From positions 1-7,008 of the forward strand of contig DMOO01000104.1 of assembly GCA_003456855.1 (NCBI GenBank): DNA of 7,008 nt, read 5' to 3'. Shown piece after piece: positions 4,726 to 7,008 of this stretch (within the stretch, counting starts at the first letter, position 1; every line of letters starts with the position of its first letter). The notes below the pieces were generated by a model that was not told where the DNA came from, made no database searches, and saw nothing but the letters and a program-made list of their open reading frames with translations. Source of the stretch: Sphaerochaeta sp. (GTDB taxonomy: Bacteria; Spirochaetota; Spirochaetia; Sphaerochaetales; Sphaerochaetaceae). Position numbers and translations under genes: made by a program.

Positions 4726-7008
4726 ATGACAGACTTCAAGAGCTTACCTGTATATCAGCACAAGCAGGTCATCCTGGATGCACTTGCCCAGAATCAGGTC
4801 ATTATAGTCGAGAGCCCCACAGGCTCAGGAAAGACCACACAGATTCCTCTTATCCTCAAGGAGGCCGGCTATGCCGAGAACGGCGTCATCGGCATAACCC
4901 AGCCAAGGAGAATCGCAACGCTTGGAGTCTGCTCCTTCATCAAGAACCAGATCCAGAGCGAGGGCCTTCCGGAGAACTACTGCGCCTACAAGATGCGCTT
5001 CTATGACACGACTGATGTCACAACCCGCATCAAGATACTCACCGACGGAATGCTTCTGCAGGAGCTCAAGGCGGATCCGCTTCTCTCGCGCTACAGCGTG
5101 ATCATGGTGGACGAGGCCCACGAGCGCAGCCTGAACATAGACTTCATCCTGGGACTTCTGAAGCAGATAATCGCCCAGAGACCCGAGCTGAAGGTCATAA
5201 TCTCATCTGCAACCCTGAACACCAAGGTCTTCGCGAAGTACTTCAGCAACCCCATCACCCGCGAGAACGCCCCTATCATCTCCATCAAGGCCCGTGTCTA
5301 CGATGTCGATGTGAAGTACTTCCCGTTGAAAACACGTGGGGACTCCGATGAGTGCGCCCATGCTATCTGCGTTGTCATCAACCAGCTGCTAAAGCGTTTC
5401 AAGTCAACGGAATACAAAGACAACGAGGACACTCTGGTCTTTCTTCCAGGTGAGTTCGACATCAAGACTACCATGCAGGAGATCTACTACGAGTGCGACC
5501 ACGAGCACCTCCAGATCTACCCTCTCTACGGAAGGTTGAACAAGGAGGAGCAGGAGCAGGTCTTCGAGGAGACGCTTCCAGGAAAGATGAAGGTCGTCCT
5601 TGCAACCAACATCGCCGAGACCAGCCTTACAATCGACGGAATCAAGGTCGTCATAGACAGCGGCCTTGCAAAGATAAACTACTACAACCAGACGGACTTC
5701 ACCTCCTCTCTGGTCCTGAGGACAATCAGCAGGTCCTCTGCCGAGCAGCGCAAGGGCCGTGCAGGAAGAACCGCTCCAGGAAGATGCTATCGCCTCTATT
5801 CCAAGGAGGACTACGACTCCCGCCAGCTCTGGACACCTGAGGAGATTCTCAGGACTGACCTCTCTGAGGTCGTTCTCAGAATGGTTGACCTTGGGATCTA
5901 TGATTTCGAGAACTTCCCCTATGTGACAAAGCCCGATTCAAGGGCCTTGGCAAGCGGAGAAAGGACCCTTAGGCTCCTCAACGCAATCGACGAGAACAGA
6001 CACCTTACCAGCATCGGTCAGGTAATGGTCCGTTACCCTCTTCTGCCACGCCACTCAAGAAGCCTTGTAGAAGCACTGGGACGCTATCCAGACATGATCA
6101 AGCCTGTGGTCATCTGCCTGAGCTTCCTTTCAGGTCGAACACCTTTCGTCCTGCCTCCAGGAGAAGAGGATCTTGCAAGAAGCGCCCACAGGCACTACAA
6201 CAGCCCATACGGCGACTTCATGAACTACCAGACCATCTACAGGCAGTACGTCTCAATCAACACGAACAAGAAGCGCGAGGATTTCTGCAAGAACAACTAC
6301 CTGGACATCCAGAGCATGGACGAGATAGTCCACATCACTGACCAGCTCTGTCAGATCACCGATGAGATGGGGGTCCCAGTCAAGGACTTCGACGTCCCTG
6401 ATGCAAAGGACACAGAGACCTTCGCCCACGACCTTCTGGTATGCCTTGGTGCAGGACTATTGCAGTATGTCTGCCTCAGAAAGAGAACAGCAGTCTTCAG
6501 AACCATCACAACAGATGAAATCTACATCCACCCAGGTTCGGCATGGTTCCGCAACCCTCCTCAGTATCTTCTTGCTGGTGAGATAGTTATGACAACGAAG
6601 ATGTATGCAAGAACAGTCTCTCCATTGCATTCCGACTGGGTCTCTGAGATATCTCCCAAGCTTGCCGACAAGCTCAGGAAGCTTGCAAAGGACGGCTCCC
6701 GCGGCCGTGACATGGAAGAGCACAGAGGGCGTGACACCGAAAGGTCCAGAGGCAGGGGTTCGGCTCCTAAGGAAGACGAGTCAAAGGTCACTCGAATGTA
6801 TGGCTTCGAGTTCTCTGTCATCAAGGACATCGGCAGAAAGGGCACGAAGAACGTCACAGTCATCCCGAGCAAGGACCTCCCTGCCCTTGCCAAGTCCTAC
6901 CGCAAGTCCAGCCGCCATCCGAAGAGCGTCAACGCGACGATCCTCTACAACGGAAGCTACGTCGCCTACGGCGAGAAGCTATACGATGTCATCACCCTCA
7001 GCGGCCGT
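4726..7008 (+). CDS. hrpA: DEAH-box ATP-dependent RNA helicase, HrpA type (3' end beyond the window)
   Basis: This SF2 DEAH/RHA helicase couples NTP hydrolysis to unwinding or remodelling of RNA; bacterial HrpA acts in mRNA processing and in rescue of stalled ribosomes. 761 codons are visible and the frame is open at the edge. Motifs in order: SPTGSGKTTQ (30-39, Walker A, K36), TQPRR in motif Ia, DEAH (129-132), SAT (161-163), TNIAETSLTI (294-303) and QRKGRAGRTAPGRCYRLY (341-358, arginine-finger motif VI). A winged-helix and ratchet (HA2) region follows from about 385 to 485. An OB-fold region contains IHPGS (601-605) and EIVMTTKMYARTVSPLHSDWV near 620-639. Residues 657-679 are an Arg-Gly-rich, probably disordered linker, then a C-terminal extension of unknown fold runs to the edge. 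It is much shorter than enterobacterial HrpA so far. HrpB is less likely, given the OB-fold wording. ATG 4726 is chosen (TTG 4723 is an in-frame alternative); only a weak GGA precedes it, so coupling to hisS termination is likely. Confidence 0.92.
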   Translation, partial: MTDFKSLPVYQHKQVILDALAQNQVIIVESPTGSGKTTQIPLILKEAGYAENGVIGITQPRRIATLGVCSFIKNQIQSEGLPENYCAYKMRFYDTTDVTTRIKILTDGMLLQELKADPLLSRYSVIMVDEAHERSLNIDFILGLLKQIIAQRPELKVIISSATLNTKVFAKYFSNPITRENAPIISIKARVYDVDVKYFPLKTRGDSDECAHAICVVINQLLKRFKSTEYKDNEDTLVFLPGEFDIKTTMQEIYYECDHEHLQIYPLYGRLNKEEQEQVFEETLPGKMKVVLATNIAETSLTIDGIKVVIDSGLAKINYYNQTDFTSSLVLRTISRSSAEQRKGRAGRTAPGRCYRLYSKEDYDSRQLWTPEEILRTDLSEVVLRMVDLGIYDFENFPYVTKPDSRALASGERTLRLLNAIDENRHLTSIGQVMVRYPLLPRHSRSLVEALGRYPDMIKPVVICLSFLSGRTPFVLPPGEEDLARSAHRHYNSPYGDFMNYQTIYRQYVSINTNKKREDFCKNNYLDIQSMDEIVHITDQLCQITDEMGVPVKDFDVPDAKDTETFAHDLLVCLGAGLLQYVCLRKRTAVFRTITTDEIYIHPGSAWFRNPPQYLLAGEIVMTTKMYARTVSPLHSDWVSEISPKLADKLRKLAKDGSRGRDMEEHRGRDTERSRGRGSAPKEDESKVTRMYGFEFSVIKDIGRKGTKNVTVIPSKDLPALAKSYRKSSRHPKSVNATILYNGSYVAYGEKLYDVITLSGR

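Noticed and set aside
5493..5840. 115-codon open frame inside the helicase gene, plus strand, other frame
   Set aside because: It overlaps conserved helicase motifs V and VI in the real frame, and its Arg/Pro/Gln-rich content is typical of an out-of-frame reading.

Overview
The window carries five protein-coding genes and almost no spare DNA. No RNA gene, mobile element, CRISPR array or long repeat was recognised, and the longest non-coding gap is 91 bases. Every gene can be placed in a family or fold class. The likely source is a spirochaete (Treponema/Sphaerochaeta-like) of middling GC content. This rests on recalled resemblance of the poly(A) polymerase N-terminus, the histidyl-tRNA synthetase and the short HrpA-type helicase to spirochaete proteins. 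It is an inference, not a database result.

Layout: (1) 1-1129, minus strand: the first 376 codons of rnfC, the Fe-S subunit of the Rnf ion-translocating electron transport complex. It runs off the left edge just after its first [4Fe-4S] cluster motif, and the rest of an rnf operon probably lies beyond. (2) 1185-2057, plus strand: an uncharacterised P-loop ATP/GTP-binding protein with a C-terminal region resembling the Asp23/Gls24 fold, divergent from rnfC across 55 bases. (3) 2097-3341, minus strand: pcnB-type poly(A) polymerase/tRNA nucleotidyltransferase family protein, convergent with gene 2 across 39 bases. (4) 3433-4716, plus strand: hisS, histidyl-tRNA synthetase, divergent from pcnB across 91 bases. 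(5) 4726 to beyond 7008, plus strand: a DEAH-box RNA helicase of the HrpA type, nine bases downstream of hisS and probably in its operon.

Three genes concern RNA: RNA 3'-end addition (PcnB), tRNA charging (HisS) and RNA remodelling (HrpA). rnfC belongs to membrane energy metabolism, and the P-loop protein has no assigned role. Only rnfC and hisS have clear Shine-Dalgarno sequences. pcnB has a perfect TATAAT placed so close to its ATG that a leaderless mRNA is plausible. The window looks like ordinary chromosomal core sequence. Its least explained items are the P-loop/Asp23-like protein, the helicase's Arg-Gly-rich linker and C-terminal extension, and the leaderless-type starts.
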